Source: Gemmatimonadota bacterium
Lineage (GTDB): Bacteria > Gemmatimonadota > Gemmatimonadetes > Gemmatimonadales > GWC2-71-9
Assembly: GCA_025361465.1 (NCBI GenBank)
Contig: JANYAG010000291.1
Span: forward strand, 1-5,967
DNA length: 5,967 bases
Direction of reading: 5' to 3'
The notes under the pieces are model-generated. The model was not told the DNA's origin, searched no databases, and saw only the letters and a program-made list of their open reading frames with translations. Every line of letters begins with the position of its first letter. Position 1 is the first letter of the stretch. Below are positions 5,798 to 5,967 of this stretch, in pieces. The position numbers and the translations under genes were made by a program.

Positions 5798-5967
5798 GTC
5801 AGCCCACCCGGACCTGCCCGACCTGCCATACCCCGCTTCCGGGAGTGGCCGCGTTCTGCTACGTCTGCGGATCGGCGACCCCTCCCGGGATGCACAAGGA
5901 AACGGGCGAGATGGTGGCCGTCGGCGTTTCCGGTATCGGCCCGGCTGACCTGAAGCGCAAGCTGCAG
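5794..5967 (+). CDS. N-terminal fragment of a zinc-ribbon protein, probable Ser/Thr protein kinase (cut by window end)
   Basis: The first 58 residues are visible and the frame is still open at the last base. CPTC (Cys8, Cys11) and CYVC (Cys22, Cys25) form a zinc ribbon with a 10-residue spacer. A Thr/Gly/Glu-rich linker follows, and the fragment ends in ADLKRKLQ. In Gemmatimonadota and relatives this short ribbon, followed by a linker and an 'L..rLq.alg' helix, commonly precedes a Hanks-type Ser/Thr kinase domain. No kinase motif falls inside the window, so the assignment is inferred from that resemblance. The TTG at 5794 is the only standard start codon in this frame after the in-frame stop at 5704-5706. 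Its nearest upstream ribosome-site candidate is just GGA at 5785-5787. It lies on the same strand as the sugar cluster, 87 bases downstream, and may have its own promoter. Confidence 0.6.
   Translation, partial: MSQPTRTCPTCHTPLPGVAAFCYVCGSATPPGMHKETGEMVAVGVSGIGPADLKRKLQ

Overview
The window is GC-rich bacterial chromosomal DNA with tightly packed genes. The best guess for the source is Gemmatimonadota, with Acidobacteriota or a similar soil phylum as the alternative. This rests on the high GC content, weak Shine-Dalgarno sites, GTG and TTG starts, and the last gene, which opens with a CPxC...CxxC zinc ribbon of the kind seen in front of Ser/Thr protein kinases in that phylum. This is recognition from memory, not a database result.

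Layout. (1) Bases 1-603, plus strand: a secreted NlpC/P60 cell-wall peptidase with a signal peptide. (2) Bases 604-684: the convergent gap, holding a strong hairpin that looks like a bidirectional terminator. (3) Bases 685-1992, minus strand: a 12-TM APC-family amino-acid permease. (4) Bases 1993-2136: the divergent gap, which should hold the promoters for the permease and for the plus-strand cluster. (5) Bases 2137-5706, plus strand: a three-gene cluster of a Tat-exported, NAD-dependent GH109-type glycosidase, a sugar-phosphate nucleotidyltransferase and a galactokinase-like GHMP kinase. The last two overlap by ATGA. (6) Bases 5707-5793: a short gap with an inverted repeat, a nine-codon mini-ORF and a 9-base direct repeat. 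(7) Bases 5794-5967: the start of a zinc-ribbon protein, probably a Ser/Thr protein kinase, cut by the window end.

The functional centre is the three-gene cluster. A glycosidase of the alpha-N-acetylgalactosaminidase family could release a sugar outside the cytoplasm. The kinase would phosphorylate it at C1, and the nucleotidyltransferase would turn the sugar-1-phosphate into an NDP-sugar. That is a kinase plus pyrophosphorylase salvage route with no GalT-type uridylyltransferase. The kinase carries a Glu-to-Lys change in the sugar-binding GEHTDY motif, so its substrate is probably not plain galactose. No sugar transporter is visible in the window, and the permease looks like an amino-acid carrier. 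No RNA genes, mobile elements or CRISPR arrays were seen.
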